A stretch of 64,000 nucleotides of DNA from Phycisphaerae bacterium (GCA_025924315.1 JAICIO010000017.1:1-64000), one strand, 5' to 3'; numbered from the stretch's first letter, positions 53,347 through 61,760 are shown. Notes: generated by a model from the sequence alone, not told the origin. Numbers and translations: made by a program.

Positions 53347-53507
53347 GAGATCCATCTCAAACCCTGAATCAGGGCATCCATGCACCCGATTTTGCCTCTG
53401 CGGCAAAGCGTGAAATTATAGGAAAATCCGAGTCAAAAGGCGAGTTGAACGAGGTGGGAAAACGGGTTGATTTTTAGGTAGAGAGACGGCGAACGCGGGC
53501 CGGAAAA

Positions 53508-53858
53508 TTAGCTCGCGAACGCCCCCAACCACCAAAAGATCAATAGTGTCACGCTAACCAAGAAAGCGAGGGCGACGCACACGAAAACTCTCGCGCGCAG
53601 TCTGTAGCTGTCGTCGTAGATCGAGCCGATCAAATCAACCGGTTCGACGTGCTGTACCGGCGTGTGTGACCGGTCTACCGCGCGACAGGCGGCGCATCGT
53701 TGTTCGTTATCGTTGTCGGTCGCGAATTCGGCTCCGCAGTCCACGCAGGTGTGGATCTTCAACTTCGATCGATGCAGCAGGACATCCGTCGCGACGCGGT
53801 AGGCGGTGCGTCGCGCTCGGAGAGCGATTAACGTTTCTCGACGGAACTTCTCGGCCAT
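53508..53858 (-). CDS. Zinc-ribbon membrane protein, small type (paralogue 1)
   Basis: I start at the ATG at 53858 (116 aa; MAEKFRRETLIALRARRTAY). A ribbon CVDCGAEFATDNDNEQRCAA with CRAV follows (about 35-60), then a single membrane helix (about 90-112, VCVALAFLVSVTLLIFWWLG). The neighbouring gene at 53870 encodes a paralogue with the shared opening RRET(L/M)IALxARRT. The function is unknown. Confidence 0.65.
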   Translation of the reverse strand: MAEKFRRETLIALRARRTAYRVATDVLLHRSKLKIHTCVDCGAEFATDNDNEQRCAACRAVDRSHTPVQHVEPVDLIGSIYDDSYRLRARVFVCVALAFLVSVTLLIFWWLGAFAS

Positions 53859-53869
53859 AGGGCGCGCTC

Positions 53870-54271
53870 TTAATGGGAATGGACCAGCGCAGCCTGAATC
53901 GTCCAAAGCGAAAACCCGATGAATGCTGCGATTATCGCGAATAGCAACATGACGCCGAGCGCGTCCGCGGCAGTGATCGTTCGCGACATAAGAGCATCGT
54001 GAATCTTCCAGAGAGCCGGAATGCGCGGTCGCGCGGGCGTTTGCGACTGTGCCTCTTCAGCATTACCCGAAGCGTACCGGCCCAATTTCGGCGCACATTG
54101 CGGGCAACGGTCCTGCGCCAGTTCGGTTGGCGCAAATTCATTTCCGCAGCTTTGGCATCGTTGAAGCAGCGGCCGGACGTGCTCATGGAGATAAACCGCG
54201 GTCGCAACCTGATGCGACGTGCGTCGCGCGTGAAGTGCGATCATCGTCTCTCGACGAGGCGCGGTGGCCAT
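53870..54271 (-). CDS. Zinc-ribbon membrane protein, small type (paralogue 2)
   Basis: From the ATG at 54271 (133 aa) the protein reads MATAPRRETMIALHARRTSH, then the ribbon CQSCGNEFAPTELAQDRCPQ with C, a linker rich in Pro/Ala, and a membrane helix (about 103-127, GVMLLFAIIAAFIGFSLWTI). TACAAT ends 6 bases before the ATG, a leaderless pattern. It lies 11 bases upstream of paralogue 1. Confidence 0.65.
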   Translation of the reverse strand: MATAPRRETMIALHARRTSHQVATAVYLHEHVRPLLQRCQSCGNEFAPTELAQDRCPQCAPKLGRYASGNAEEAQSQTPARPRIPALWKIHDALMSRTITAADALGVMLLFAIIAAFIGFSLWTIQAALVHSH

Positions 54272-54378
54272 GGTGGTATTGTATCGAAAAAACCGAGCGA
54301 ATTGGACGGATTTTGCGCCATTGTTCCTGTTTGTCGCACGGGGGATCAGGCCATGCGATTGCGGCCAAAGCCGCGTGC

Positions 54379-54402
54379 GGCACGGGCAAGGTTGCCCGTG
54401 CC
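54379..54402. repeat. Short hairpin GGCACGGGCAA
   Basis: GGCACGGGCAA and TTGCCCGTGCC are perfect complements with two bases between. It lies between two minus-strand genes, so it may be a terminator or a small repeat. Confidence 0.6.
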
Positions 54403-54452
54403 AAGATGCGCTGGCCGCATCACTTCGCAGAAGACTGCGTGTCGCGTCGCCA

Positions 54453-54719
54453 TCACATCTTGGACGCAAAATGCACAATCGAGGCGCCGACCAGCACGCT
54501 TGCCACGAAGATCAAAAACGAACAAAGGAACCGCGTCCGCCACTTCAACAACTCTGGGGTACTGATCGAGGGATCGTTTCCAATCAGAGGAACGGCGGAG
54601 AGGCCCTTCGGCCGTAGCCGACGTAATTGAATGGTCGCAGCGGCCAGAACAGACCAGGAGACGAGGGCGACAAGCAATAATGCTGTCATCAGGATCGCGA
54701 CTGCAGTAGTTCCGGACAT
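54453..54719 (-). CDS. Small membrane protein (88 aa)
   Basis: Two membrane helices (about 6-27, AVAILMTALLLVALVSWSVL, and 66-84, FLCSFLIFVASVLVGASIV) flank a short basic loop with RRLRPKGLSAVP. No family is recognised. TATAGG 9 bases before the ATG is a weak -10 box. Confidence 0.55.
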   Translation of the reverse strand: MSGTTAVAILMTALLLVALVSWSVLAAATIQLRRLRPKGLSAVPLIGNDPSISTPELLKWRTRFLCSFLIFVASVLVGASIVHFASKM

Positions 54720-54746
54720 CGTGATCGCCCTATACCCGTCATCTTG

Positions 54747-54821
54747 TAGGGTCCGCTTCAGCGGGCCGGGTATTGGTCTTTTCCGATCGAAGAAATAAAC
54801 GGTCCGCTGAAGCGGACCCTA
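54747..54821. repeat. Inverted repeat TAGGGTCCGCTTCAGCGG family
   Basis: The arms TAGGGTCCGCTTCAGCGG (54747-54764) and CCGCTGAAGCGGACCCTA (54804-54821) are perfect 18-bp complements. It ends 6 bases from the stop of the next gene. Confidence 0.85.
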
Positions 54822-54827
54822 CCATGT

Positions 54828-55637
54828 CTACTTCGTATTGCTTTGCGCGGGCTCGGCCGCGGGTAATTCGCCGGTGATCAGCAGCGGCGCGATGATGGCT
54901 TTGGCAAAGAGCACATTCATCGGACCGATGTGATCGCCGATGTCGTCGTAACGGAGCCAGGCCTTTTGATACGGGATCGAGACGAGCTTGGCGTATTGCG
55001 TGGCGTCGGCTTTCTTGGGCATCGTGAAACCGACCCGACCGGCAGCGTCGGTTTTGACGCGATCGATCGTGCCGAACATCCGGGTGCCAGTGCCGAGCAC
55101 GAGCGTGTCGTTGATGCTCGAGAAGACGTACAGCTTTCCGCGGACGTGTTTGAGGGCTTTGGTGAGGTCGTACTGCGGCGAGAGCGCGGATTGCAGCATG
55201 ACGAAGCTTTCGATCGTCACGTTTTCCGGCAGCTGCTCGAGCGCCCAGACGGCGAGCCCGCATCCGCCGCTGTGGCTTGTGAGGACGATCGGAATGTCCG
55301 GATGCTTCGTCGCCTGATCGACGATGATCTTGGCGATCTTGTCCGCCTCTTCGCGGTGATGCTGAATGTTCGCCAGCGCCGGCAGGCCTTCGCCTTCCTC
55401 GCCGCCGGTCCAATCGTAGATGTCAAAATCCGCATCGACGCCGCCACGCGCCAAACCGAGCACGAGCGCGCGATCGATCGATCGCTTTCCACCAATGCCT
55501 GGGAGATGAAGCAGGAAGCAGTGATCGCGCAGTCCTTCGACCGCGGAGGCTTGCGTCGTCGCGGGGGAGGCGGCGCGCGACGGCAACGCCAGACAAAGCG
55601 AACAAAGTAGAATGCCGAGACAAGCCCACTTCATCAT
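54828..55637 (-). CDS. Secreted alpha/beta-hydrolase-like protein
   Basis: The 269-aa product has a signal peptide (about 1-23, CSLCLALPSRAAS) and an alpha/beta-hydrolase pattern: HLPGIGG (oxyanion region), a beta-strand plus nucleophile elbow IVLTSHSGGCGLAVW (SxSGG) and a His near the end (DIGDHIGPM). The lipase/esterase GxSxG motif is replaced by SHSGG, so the substrate is open. TACAAT ends 8 bases before the ATG, which looks like a leaderless start. Confidence 0.7.
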   Translation of the reverse strand: MMKWACLGILLCSLCLALPSRAASPATTQASAVEGLRDHCFLLHLPGIGGKRSIDRALVLGLARGGVDADFDIYDWTGGEEGEGLPALANIQHHREEADKIAKIIVDQATKHPDIPIVLTSHSGGCGLAVWALEQLPENVTIESFVMLQSALSPQYDLTKALKHVRGKLYVFSSINDTLVLGTGTRMFGTIDRVKTDAAGRVGFTMPKKADATQYAKLVSIPYQKAWLRYDDIGDHIGPMNVLFAKAIIAPLLITGELPAAEPAQSNTK

Positions 55638-55652
55638 CTCATACCATTGTAG

Positions 55653-56342
55653 CTAAACCTGTGCGTCGCTCTCCAGCATTTCCACCGCGTTTTTGCTCAT
55701 CGCGCGATCGGCGCCGGCACGAATCAATTCGATGGCGGTCGCGGCGTCGTCGATCGAGCCATATGCGAAGATGCTCAGACCTTCGCCGTATTTCCTGAGC
55801 AATCGCACAGCCTTGTTCGTCGCTCCACCAACGGAATCAAAGCCCGTCGATGTGATCACGCCGTCGCATCCGCTTTCACGAGCCGCCCGACACGCCGTTT
55901 CGATCAGGGTTTCATCGCCATTACGCAACAAAGTTGCAGATTCAACGAAAACGCGAACGACGACGTCCCGCCGCGTCGCACGGGCGGCGCGGACGATCTC
56001 CATCAGCTCCGTACGAGCCGCATCGAGATCCGGTTTGATCAGATTCGGAAAATGCGGCACGACCGCGATTTCGCTTGCGCCATCCTTGATGCTGCTCGTG
56101 GCCTCGATCGCCTTCAGCGTCGATTTGTGGGTGCCGTGTGGAAAACCGACCGTGCTGCAAAGCGCGATCGACGGAGCCGCGCGCAGCATCATCGCGACGC
56201 GCGCGGCCCACACCGGCGTGACGCACATCGCGGGCAGCTCGTGCTCCATCGCGCCGGCGACGAGAGCATGCATCTGGGGCGCCGTGAGATGCGGATCGAG
56301 CGCCGTGAGCTCGAGCTGATGTGCAAGCTGGTCCTGGGTCAT
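55653..56342 (-). CDS. DeoC/LacD-like aldolase lacking Schiff-base lysines
   Basis: The 229-aa product is a TIM barrel of the deoxyribose-phosphate aldolase family (ALDPHLTAPQMHALVAG, CSTVGFPHGTHKSTLKA, GADRAMSKNAVEML). The usual lysine motif VKTSTG is here VITSTG, and the second KxxGGI is FAYGSID, so both lysines (catalytic and helper) are missing. DeoC cleaves 2-deoxyribose-5-phosphate to acetaldehyde and glyceraldehyde-3-phosphate. This protein may be a pseudoenzyme or use another mechanism. TATACT ends 9 bases before the ATG. Confidence 0.75.
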   Translation of the reverse strand: MTQDQLAHQLELTALDPHLTAPQMHALVAGAMEHELPAMCVTPVWAARVAMMLRAAPSIALCSTVGFPHGTHKSTLKAIEATSSIKDGASEIAVVPHFPNLIKPDLDAARTELMEIVRAARATRRDVVVRVFVESATLLRNGDETLIETACRAARESGCDGVITSTGFDSVGGATNKAVRLLRKYGEGLSIFAYGSIDDAATAIELIRAGADRAMSKNAVEMLESDAQV

Positions 56343-56385
56343 CGCACGTACAGTATATCCAATCATCCGTGTACACTTCGTCGCG
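56343..56385. promoter_or_regulatory. Divergent promoter pair DeoC-like / alcohol dehydrogenase
   Basis: Only 43 bases separate the two start codons. TATACT (56357-56352, minus) and TACACT (56372-56377, plus) lie 9 and 8 bases before the ATGs. The two polymerases would compete for one site. Confidence 0.55.
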
Positions 56386-57489
56386 ATGAAAATCCGCGCC
56401 GCGATTTTGACTGAGCCACACGCGCCCTTTCGTGTTGAGGAGGTGGAACTCGACCCGCCGCAGCATGGCGAGGTGCTGGTGAAGATGAGCGCTGTGGGCG
56501 TGTGTCACAGCGACTGGCATCTGGTGACGGGCGCGACGAAGCATCCAATGCCGGTGGTGCCGGGACATGAAGGGGCGGGCGTCGTTGAAGCAGTCGGCGC
56601 CGGCGTCACGACTATTAAAGTCGGCGATCACGTCGTGCTGAGCTGGGCGCCGTCGTGCGGGACGTGTTTCTATTGCCTGCGCGACCGAGCGAACCTATGT
56701 GAGACGTACACGGGCCCGATCTGGAACGGCACGATGCTCGACGGCACCACCCGACTGCATTGGAACGGCCAGCCGCTCTACAGCTACTGCGGGCTGGCCG
56801 CGCTCGCGGAGCGGACGGTCGTGCCGGCCGCGAGCTGTGTAGTGATCGATGCCGAGGTTTCGCTCACCTCCGCGTCGCTCATCGGCTGCGCGGTGGCGAC
56901 AGGCGTCGGCGCCGCGATGTACACCGCGAACGTTCGGCCCGGCGAATCGGTGTTGGTCTTTGGCGTTGGCGGGGTCGGGATCAACGTGATTCAGGGCGCG
57001 CGCTTGTGCGGCGCGAATCCGATTATCGCGGTCGACACACAATGGCCGAAGATCTGGGTCGCGAAGCATTTCGGCGCCAGCAGCGTCTTCATGGCGAGCG
57101 ACAAAGTCGAAGAAGCCATCCGCGACATGACCGACGGCCGCGGGGTCGATCACGCCATCGATGCCACGGGTCTGCCAGAGGTGCAAGAGCGCGCCTTCAC
57201 CTGCATCCGCCCCGGCGGAACGCTCACCCTCGCGGGTCTCGCGCCGATGGGCTCGAGCACGAACTTCCCGAGCGCCGTCATCACGCGCCAGGAAAAAATA
57301 ATCAAAGGCAGCTACTACGGCACCGTAAACCCGCCGCGGGATTTCCCGAAGTTCGTCGACTTATACAAGGCGGGGAAGCTGAACCTCGATGACCTGATCA
57401 CCAAGCGGTACTCGCTCGATCAGGTGAACGAGGCGTACAAGGCGATGATCGATGGCGATGTGGCGCGAGGCGTGATTAAGTTTGCGTGA
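56386..57489 (+). CDS. Zinc-dependent alcohol dehydrogenase
   Basis: The 367-aa medium-chain dehydrogenase has the catalytic zinc ligands GVCHSDWH and GHEGAGVV, the structural zinc Cys set CGTCFYCLRDRANLC and the NAD loop VFGVGGVGIN. The class III-like layout suggests oxidation of primary alcohols or S-(hydroxymethyl)-type adducts, but the substrate is not certain. It is divergent from the DeoC-like gene, with aldehyde dehydrogenases further on. Confidence 0.9.
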   Translation: MKIRAAILTEPHAPFRVEEVELDPPQHGEVLVKMSAVGVCHSDWHLVTGATKHPMPVVPGHEGAGVVEAVGAGVTTIKVGDHVVLSWAPSCGTCFYCLRDRANLCETYTGPIWNGTMLDGTTRLHWNGQPLYSYCGLAALAERTVVPAASCVVIDAEVSLTSASLIGCAVATGVGAAMYTANVRPGESVLVFGVGGVGINVIQGARLCGANPIIAVDTQWPKIWVAKHFGASSVFMASDKVEEAIRDMTDGRGVDHAIDATGLPEVQERAFTCIRPGGTLTLAGLAPMGSSTNFPSAVITRQEKIIKGSYYGTVNPPRDFPKFVDLYKAGKLNLDDLITKRYSLDQVNEAYKAMIDGDVARGVIKFA

Positions 57490-57569
57490 GTTGCCGGCCC
57501 AAGAAAGTTCGTGCTCGGCCGCGCAATCGCGGGTAGGATCCAAGCGAATCCGGTCAAACAGGGGCGTGG

Positions 57570-58325
57570 GTGCGGCAGATTTTTCCGGCGGGACATCCTG
57601 AAGCGGTCCGGCAGAAACGGCGCGCGATCGTGCGGCGAATTATCTTGCTGGTCGTTGCGCTTGCGATCGTTCCGTTCATCGTTCTGGCCTGGCCGGCGGT
57701 GGTTCGAAACATTCGACAGAACCTGGCGATGGAAGCCGCCCGTCGCGAATGTCTGCGGGATCATCAACCCGCCGCACGCGTGATGTACGACGATGACTCG
57801 AGCCGGATTCCGCGGCTCCTGCAGACGAGCTCGGCATATCACTACGGCACGTTCGTTCTCTCGCGCAGCGGGCATGGGAATGCAACGTACTTGATCGACT
57901 CGTGGCAGCGATTGCTTCGCTTTGCCGATCCAACCTATCCACGGCCGGTTTGTGTTTTCTTGAACGGTCGAGCGTCCGGCGCGTCCGCCGAGCGGTTGGT
58001 CGCCGTCAACCTCGTGAATCGTCGCACGACCGCCGCGGATGGTTTCGCGATCGACATTTGCGTCGCCATCGTGCGGCCGATCTACGCGATGTACCGCCCC
58101 GACCTCATCACGCAGAACTACTCGCTGGAATTCTATCGCGACCCGTCGAAACCGGTGCGATTCTTCTCGGGCCAACCGAGCACGAGTGATCCGTCGCGGT
58201 TTACATTACCGTTTCAAGTTGGTGATGAGACCTGCGAGCTCGAAGGATTTCTGAACGATGACGACACGGCGAAACTAGAGATCGTCCGCGCGCCGGCGAA
58301 GCTGACGCGACCCCCGGACAATTGA
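57570..58325 (+). CDS. Membrane-anchored hypothetical protein
   Basis: GTG at 57570 gives 251 aa; AGGGG lies 5 bases upstream. GTG at 57630 would be another start. One membrane helix (about 25-47, RRIILLVVALAIVPFIVLAW) is followed by a soluble domain with DSWQRLLRFADPTYPRPVCV and EFYRDPSKPVRFF. No family is recognised. Confidence 0.5.
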   Translation: MRQIFPAGHPEAVRQKRRAIVRRIILLVVALAIVPFIVLAWPAVVRNIRQNLAMEAARRECLRDHQPAARVMYDDDSSRIPRLLQTSSAYHYGTFVLSRSGHGNATYLIDSWQRLLRFADPTYPRPVCVFLNGRASGASAERLVAVNLVNRRTTAADGFAIDICVAIVRPIYAMYRPDLITQNYSLEFYRDPSKPVRFFSGQPSTSDPSRFTLPFQVGDETCELEGFLNDDDTAKLEIVRAPAKLTRPPDN

Positions 58326-58393
58326 CAACGCAGGTACAAAAGCGACTCGAATTGATTCAAATTGATTGCGGGGCGCATTCGAAGAACAGGTGA

Positions 58394-58399
58394 TATAAT
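58394..58399 (+). promoter_or_regulatory. -10 box of the small gene pair at 58407
   Basis: TATAAT lies 7 bases before the ATG. Upstream at 58350-58368 is the direct repeat AATTGATTCAAATTGATTG, a possible operator. Confidence 0.5.
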
Positions 58400-58406
58400 C
58401 GCGTGG

Positions 58407-58646
58407 ATGGCCGAGACACTCACACCTGAAGAATGGACGGAGTTCCACGCTCGGATGGACGATCTCTCGTCGTATCAGGATGAGAACGGAATCGATCTTC
58501 CACAAATTGATGACAACCTGCGACTCACTCCAGCCGAACGTCTTGTGAAACACGACGCAGCGCTGGCGGATATGAAGGTTTTGCGCGAGGCGGGACGACG
58601 ATTCCATGAAAACCAACAACGTCGAGCTGCTCAGTCGTCTACATGA
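58407..58646 (+). CDS. Small acidic protein (79 aa) before a nucleotidyltransferase
   Basis: The protein starts MAETLTPEEWTEFHARMDDL and is charged and helical. It overlaps the nucleotidyltransferase gene by 41 bases. In this position it could be an antitoxin-like partner, but I find no DNA-binding fold. A TATAAT box ends 7 bases before the ATG. Confidence 0.5.
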   Translation: MAETLTPEEWTEFHARMDDLSSYQDENGIDLPQIDDNLRLTPAERLVKHDAALADMKVLREAGRRFHENQQRRAAQSST

Positions 58647-59091
58647 CGCCGGCGTTGAACTGGTGATCATCGGTGGCGTTGCGGCGGTGCTTCAGGGTTC
58701 TTCGCTGCTGACGGAAGATCTCGATGTCTGCTGCCCGATGACGGAGAAGAACACGTCAAGGCTGCTCGCCGCGCTAGTGCAACTGCATCCTCGATTTCGA
58801 TTTCACCCGAAGAGGCCGTACCTCAATCAATCGCCGAAGGAATTGTCGAAGTTTCGCACGTTGAACCTCGTAACAGACTTGGGAGATTTTGACGTCCTGT
58901 CCGACGTGACGGGGCTTGGGGATTTCGAGGCTTTAATTGGTCGAACCGACACCATAGACGTGAACGGCAGGCCGATGCGCGTGCTCGACCTCGATTCGCT
59001 CATCCAGGCGAAAACGGCGGCTGGGCGGGTCAAAGACAAGCTCGGCGTGATACATCTCGAGGCTGTGAAGAAGCGGCGCTCGCAGCCCTAA
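58606..59091 (+). CDS. Nucleotidyltransferase-like protein (second type)
   Basis: The 161-aa product has VIIGGVAAVLQGSSLLTEDL followed by DVCCPM. The GGxAAxxxG...TxDLD pattern marks the minimal nucleotidyltransferase fold with an Asp-x-Asp. A second acidic block (DFDVLSDVTGLGDFE) and a basic end follow. It overlaps the small gene before it, the layout of a two-gene toxin-antitoxin-like pair. Confidence 0.6.
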   Translation: MKTNNVELLSRLHDAGVELVIIGGVAAVLQGSSLLTEDLDVCCPMTEKNTSRLLAALVQLHPRFRFHPKRPYLNQSPKELSKFRTLNLVTDLGDFDVLSDVTGLGDFEALIGRTDTIDVNGRPMRVLDLDSLIQAKTAAGRVKDKLGVIHLEAVKKRRSQP

Positions 59092-60066
59092 TCAAATCCC
59101 CACCGGATGCCACGTCGTTTTCACTTCCTGCGTGTCGAGGATGAAGTACGGGCTTTGAGCCGACGTGTCGGTCCAGTTCTTACGGTCGATTACAATGGCG
59201 CGCTTCACGTTCAGCGACGCTTTTGTGCGGACGGTTTCGATTTCTTTTGCGTCGTTGCCGCAGTAAACGCAAGCGTTGACGTCCATGTGGTTCGCAAAGT
59301 GTTCGACGAGCTCTTTGCGCGTGCCGGTGAGGAGGTTGACCACGCCGCCGGGGAGATCGCTGGTGGCGAGGACTTCCGCGAGCGTTACCGCGCTCAGTGG
59401 CTTTGATTCCGATGCGAGCGCGATGCAGGTGTTTCTGCCGACGATCGTGGGGGCGATCGTGCTGATCAGGCCGAGTAAACCCGTGTCTTCCGGGGCGATG
59501 ATCGAAACCACGCCCGTTGGTTCGAGGATCGAGAAGTTGAAGTGGGAACTGGCGACGGGGTTCACGCTGCTGAAGACCTGCTGATACTTGTCGCTCCAGC
59601 CGGCGTAGTAGAGGACGCGGTCGATTGAGAGCGTGACTTCGTTCTGCGCCTGGCTCGGATCGGCGCCTTGTTCGATCAATTCGCTGACGAACTGCTGGCT
59701 GCGGCCTTCGAGCATCTCGGCGATGCGGTACAGGACCTGCCCGCGGTTGTAGGCGCTCGCGCCGGCCCATTTCGATTGCGCGGATCGCGCCGCGACGACG
59801 GCTTCGCGGAAGTCTTTGCGACTGGAGAGGCAGACATTGGCGAGGCCTTCGCCAGAGGAGTTCTTCAAGAGGTAATACCTTCCCGATTCGGTGCGTGGGA
59901 ACTTTCCGCCGATGTAGATCTTGTAGGTCTTCAGGACGCGGAGACGCTGGGGCTGGTCGACGTGCTCGGATTCCGCCTGCGACGTCATGCGCGTGCGACG
60001 CTCCATCGTCTGAGTATGTCCGTTGCCTTTTCCATTGCGTTTACGTTGCGCCATGACCGACCTCAA
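59092..60066 (-). CDS. Aldehyde-dehydrogenase-like protein without catalytic Cys (pseudo-ALDH)
   Basis: The 324-aa protein follows the aldehyde dehydrogenase N-terminal and NAD-domain plan (IYIGGKFPRTESGRYYLL, EPTGVVSIIAPEDTG, PGGVVNLLTGTRKEL) but ends before the usual catalytic Cys region, and I see no such Cys. Together with the full ALDH upstream it adds to about 816 aa, the size of two-domain ALDH16 proteins, in which the second domain is likewise inactive. An inverted repeat lies between the two genes. Confidence 0.75.
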   Translation of the reverse strand: MRSVMAQRKRNGKGNGHTQTMERRTRMTSQAESEHVDQPQRLRVLKTYKIYIGGKFPRTESGRYYLLKNSSGEGLANVCLSSRKDFREAVVAARSAQSKWAGASAYNRGQVLYRIAEMLEGRSQQFVSELIEQGADPSQAQNEVTLSIDRVLYYAGWSDKYQQVFSSVNPVASSHFNFSILEPTGVVSIIAPEDTGLLGLISTIAPTIVGRNTCIALASESKPLSAVTLAEVLATSDLPGGVVNLLTGTRKELVEHFANHMDVNACVYCGNDAKEIETVRTKASLNVKRAIVIDRKNWTDTSAQSPYFILDTQEVKTTWHPVGI

Positions 60067-60071
60067 TCATT

Positions 60072-60149
60072 TTTGCCACCGATTTACACCGATGAAATCG
60101 AATCAAATTCTTTCTTATCGGTGTGCATCGGTGCCCCATCGGTGGCAAA
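60072..60149. repeat. Inverted repeat, CACCGATttaCACCGAT type
   Basis: TTTGCCACCGAT (60072-60083) and ATCGGTGGCAAA (60138-60149) are complementary, and the right half carries CATCGGTGCCCCATCGG like the element at 32723. It lies exactly between the two ALDH genes. Confidence 0.75.
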
Positions 60150-60155
60150 TTCTTC

Positions 60156-61634
60156 TTAGTTCAAATTCAAATATGGCAGCAGGCCGTGCAGTCCGCCTTC
60201 GCGTCCGACGCCGCTTTCTTTGTATCCGCCGAACGGGCTCGTGGGGTCGAACTTGTTGTAGGTGTTCGCCCAGATCACGCCGGCTCGCAGCTTGCTCGTG
60301 ACTTTAAAAATCTTCGAGCCTTTGTCCGTCCACACGCCGCCCGACAATCCGTACGGCGTGTTGTTGGCCTTCTCGATCGCTTCTTCCACCGTGCGGAAGG
60401 TCTGCACCGCCAGCACCGGACCGAAAATTTCCTCCTGCACGATGCGGTGCGACTGGCTGCAGTTGAGGAACAGTGTCGGGCGGCAGAAGTAACCTTTTTC
60501 GGGGACGTTGCAGCTCGTGCACCACTGCTCGGCGCCGTCGTCGGCGCCAATCTTCAAATATTCGTGGATCTTCTCTAATTGCATTTTTGAGTTGATCGCG
60601 CCGATGTCCGTGTTCTTGTCGAGCGGATCGCCGACGATCAGCGTCTCCATGCGATCTTTCAGCTTGCGGACCACTTCGTCGTAACACGATTCCTGCACGA
60701 AGAGCCGCGAGCCGGCGCAGCAGACGTGGCCCTGATTGAAGAAGATGCCGTTGATGATTCCTTCGACCGCCTGATCGATCGGCGCGTCGTCGAAGATGAT
60801 GTTGGCGGCCTTGCCACCGAGCTCGAGCGTGAATTTCTTTCGCGAAGACGCGAGCGACTTCTGGATGATCTTTCCAACTTCGGTGCTGCCGGTGAAGGCA
60901 ATCTTGTCGATGTCCGGGTGATTGACGATTGCGGCGCCGGTTTCGCCGGCACCGGTAAGAATGTTCACGACGCCGGGCGGAAGCTCGGCTTCCTGGATCA
61001 GCTCGGCCAGCTTCAGCGCTGTGAGTGGCGTCGTCTCGGCGGGCTTCAGCACGACGGTGTTTCCCGTCGCCAGCGCTGGCGCGAGCTTCCACGCGGCCAT
61101 CAGGAGTGGAAAATTCCACGGTATAATCTGCCCCGCCACGCCGAGCGCCGTGGGTTGCTTGCCGGGAAACGCGTACTCGAGCTTGTCGGCCCAACCCGCA
61201 TAGTAAAAGAAATGCGCGGCCGCGAGCGGAACATCCACATCGCGCGATTCGCGGATCGCCTTTCCGCCGTCCATGGATTCGATCACCGCAAACTCACGCG
61301 CCCGTTCCTGCAGCATCCGCGCGATGCGGTAGATGTATTTCCCCCGCTCTTTCGCGGGCATCTTTGACCAGACTTTGTCGTACGCCGACCGTGCCGCCCG
61401 CACGGCTTTATCCACATCCTCGCCGGTTCCCTGCCCCACCTCGGCGAGCTTCTTCTCATTCGACGGATTGATCGTGTCGAAGTATTCGCCCTTTGCCGGC
61501 GCGACGAACTTGCCGTTGATGAACAAGTCATATCGCGGTTTGATCTGGGCATGGCTCGCGCTTTCGGGGGCGGGGGCGTAGGTCCAGTCGGTGGAGAAAT
61601 TCAAACGCGCGCGGGCTTCCGCTTTCACAGTCAT
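60156..61634 (-). CDS. Aldehyde dehydrogenase
   Basis: From the ATG at 61634 (492 aa; GAGGT 8 bases upstream) the protein has the full family set: NFPLLMAAWKLAPALATGN, the general-base Glu in LELGGKAAN and the nucleophile Cys in GHVCCAGSR, and EEIFGPVLAVQTF near the end. It oxidises aldehydes to acids with NAD(P)+ in the cytoplasm. Acetaldehyde or glycolaldehyde is possible given the aldolase and alcohol dehydrogenase nearby, but unproven. Upstream of the pseudo-ALDH gene, it may form a complex with that protein. Confidence 0.93.
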   Translation of the reverse strand: MTVKAEARARLNFSTDWTYAPAPESASHAQIKPRYDLFINGKFVAPAKGEYFDTINPSNEKKLAEVGQGTGEDVDKAVRAARSAYDKVWSKMPAKERGKYIYRIARMLQERAREFAVIESMDGGKAIRESRDVDVPLAAAHFFYYAGWADKLEYAFPGKQPTALGVAGQIIPWNFPLLMAAWKLAPALATGNTVVLKPAETTPLTALKLAELIQEAELPPGVVNILTGAGETGAAIVNHPDIDKIAFTGSTEVGKIIQKSLASSRKKFTLELGGKAANIIFDDAPIDQAVEGIINGIFFNQGHVCCAGSRLFVQESCYDEVVRKLKDRMETLIVGDPLDKNTDIGAINSKMQLEKIHEYLKIGADDGAEQWCTSCNVPEKGYFCRPTLFLNCSQSHRIVQEEIFGPVLAVQTFRTVEEAIEKANNTPYGLSGGVWTDKGSKIFKVTSKLRAGVIWANTYNKFDPTSPFGGYKESGVGREGGLHGLLPYLNLN

Positions 61635-61710
61635 AGGCGCAACCTCAAAGTCTGAATGCAAACCGCACGATTGTACCAGCTAATGCCTGCGATTGCATGA
61701 CGTGGATCCC

Positions 61711-61760
61711 GTTAGCCCGGCCGCTCGCGGCCGGCTCCCGCCGCAAGCCGCGGGGCTAAC
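61711..61760. repeat. Inverted repeat GTTAGCCCGGCCGCTCGC type
   Basis: GTTAGCCC...GGGGCTAAC ends with two short inner GC repeats. It resembles the taaac family. It lies before the P-loop gene and is open in its frame, but upstream of the start I choose. Confidence 0.65.
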
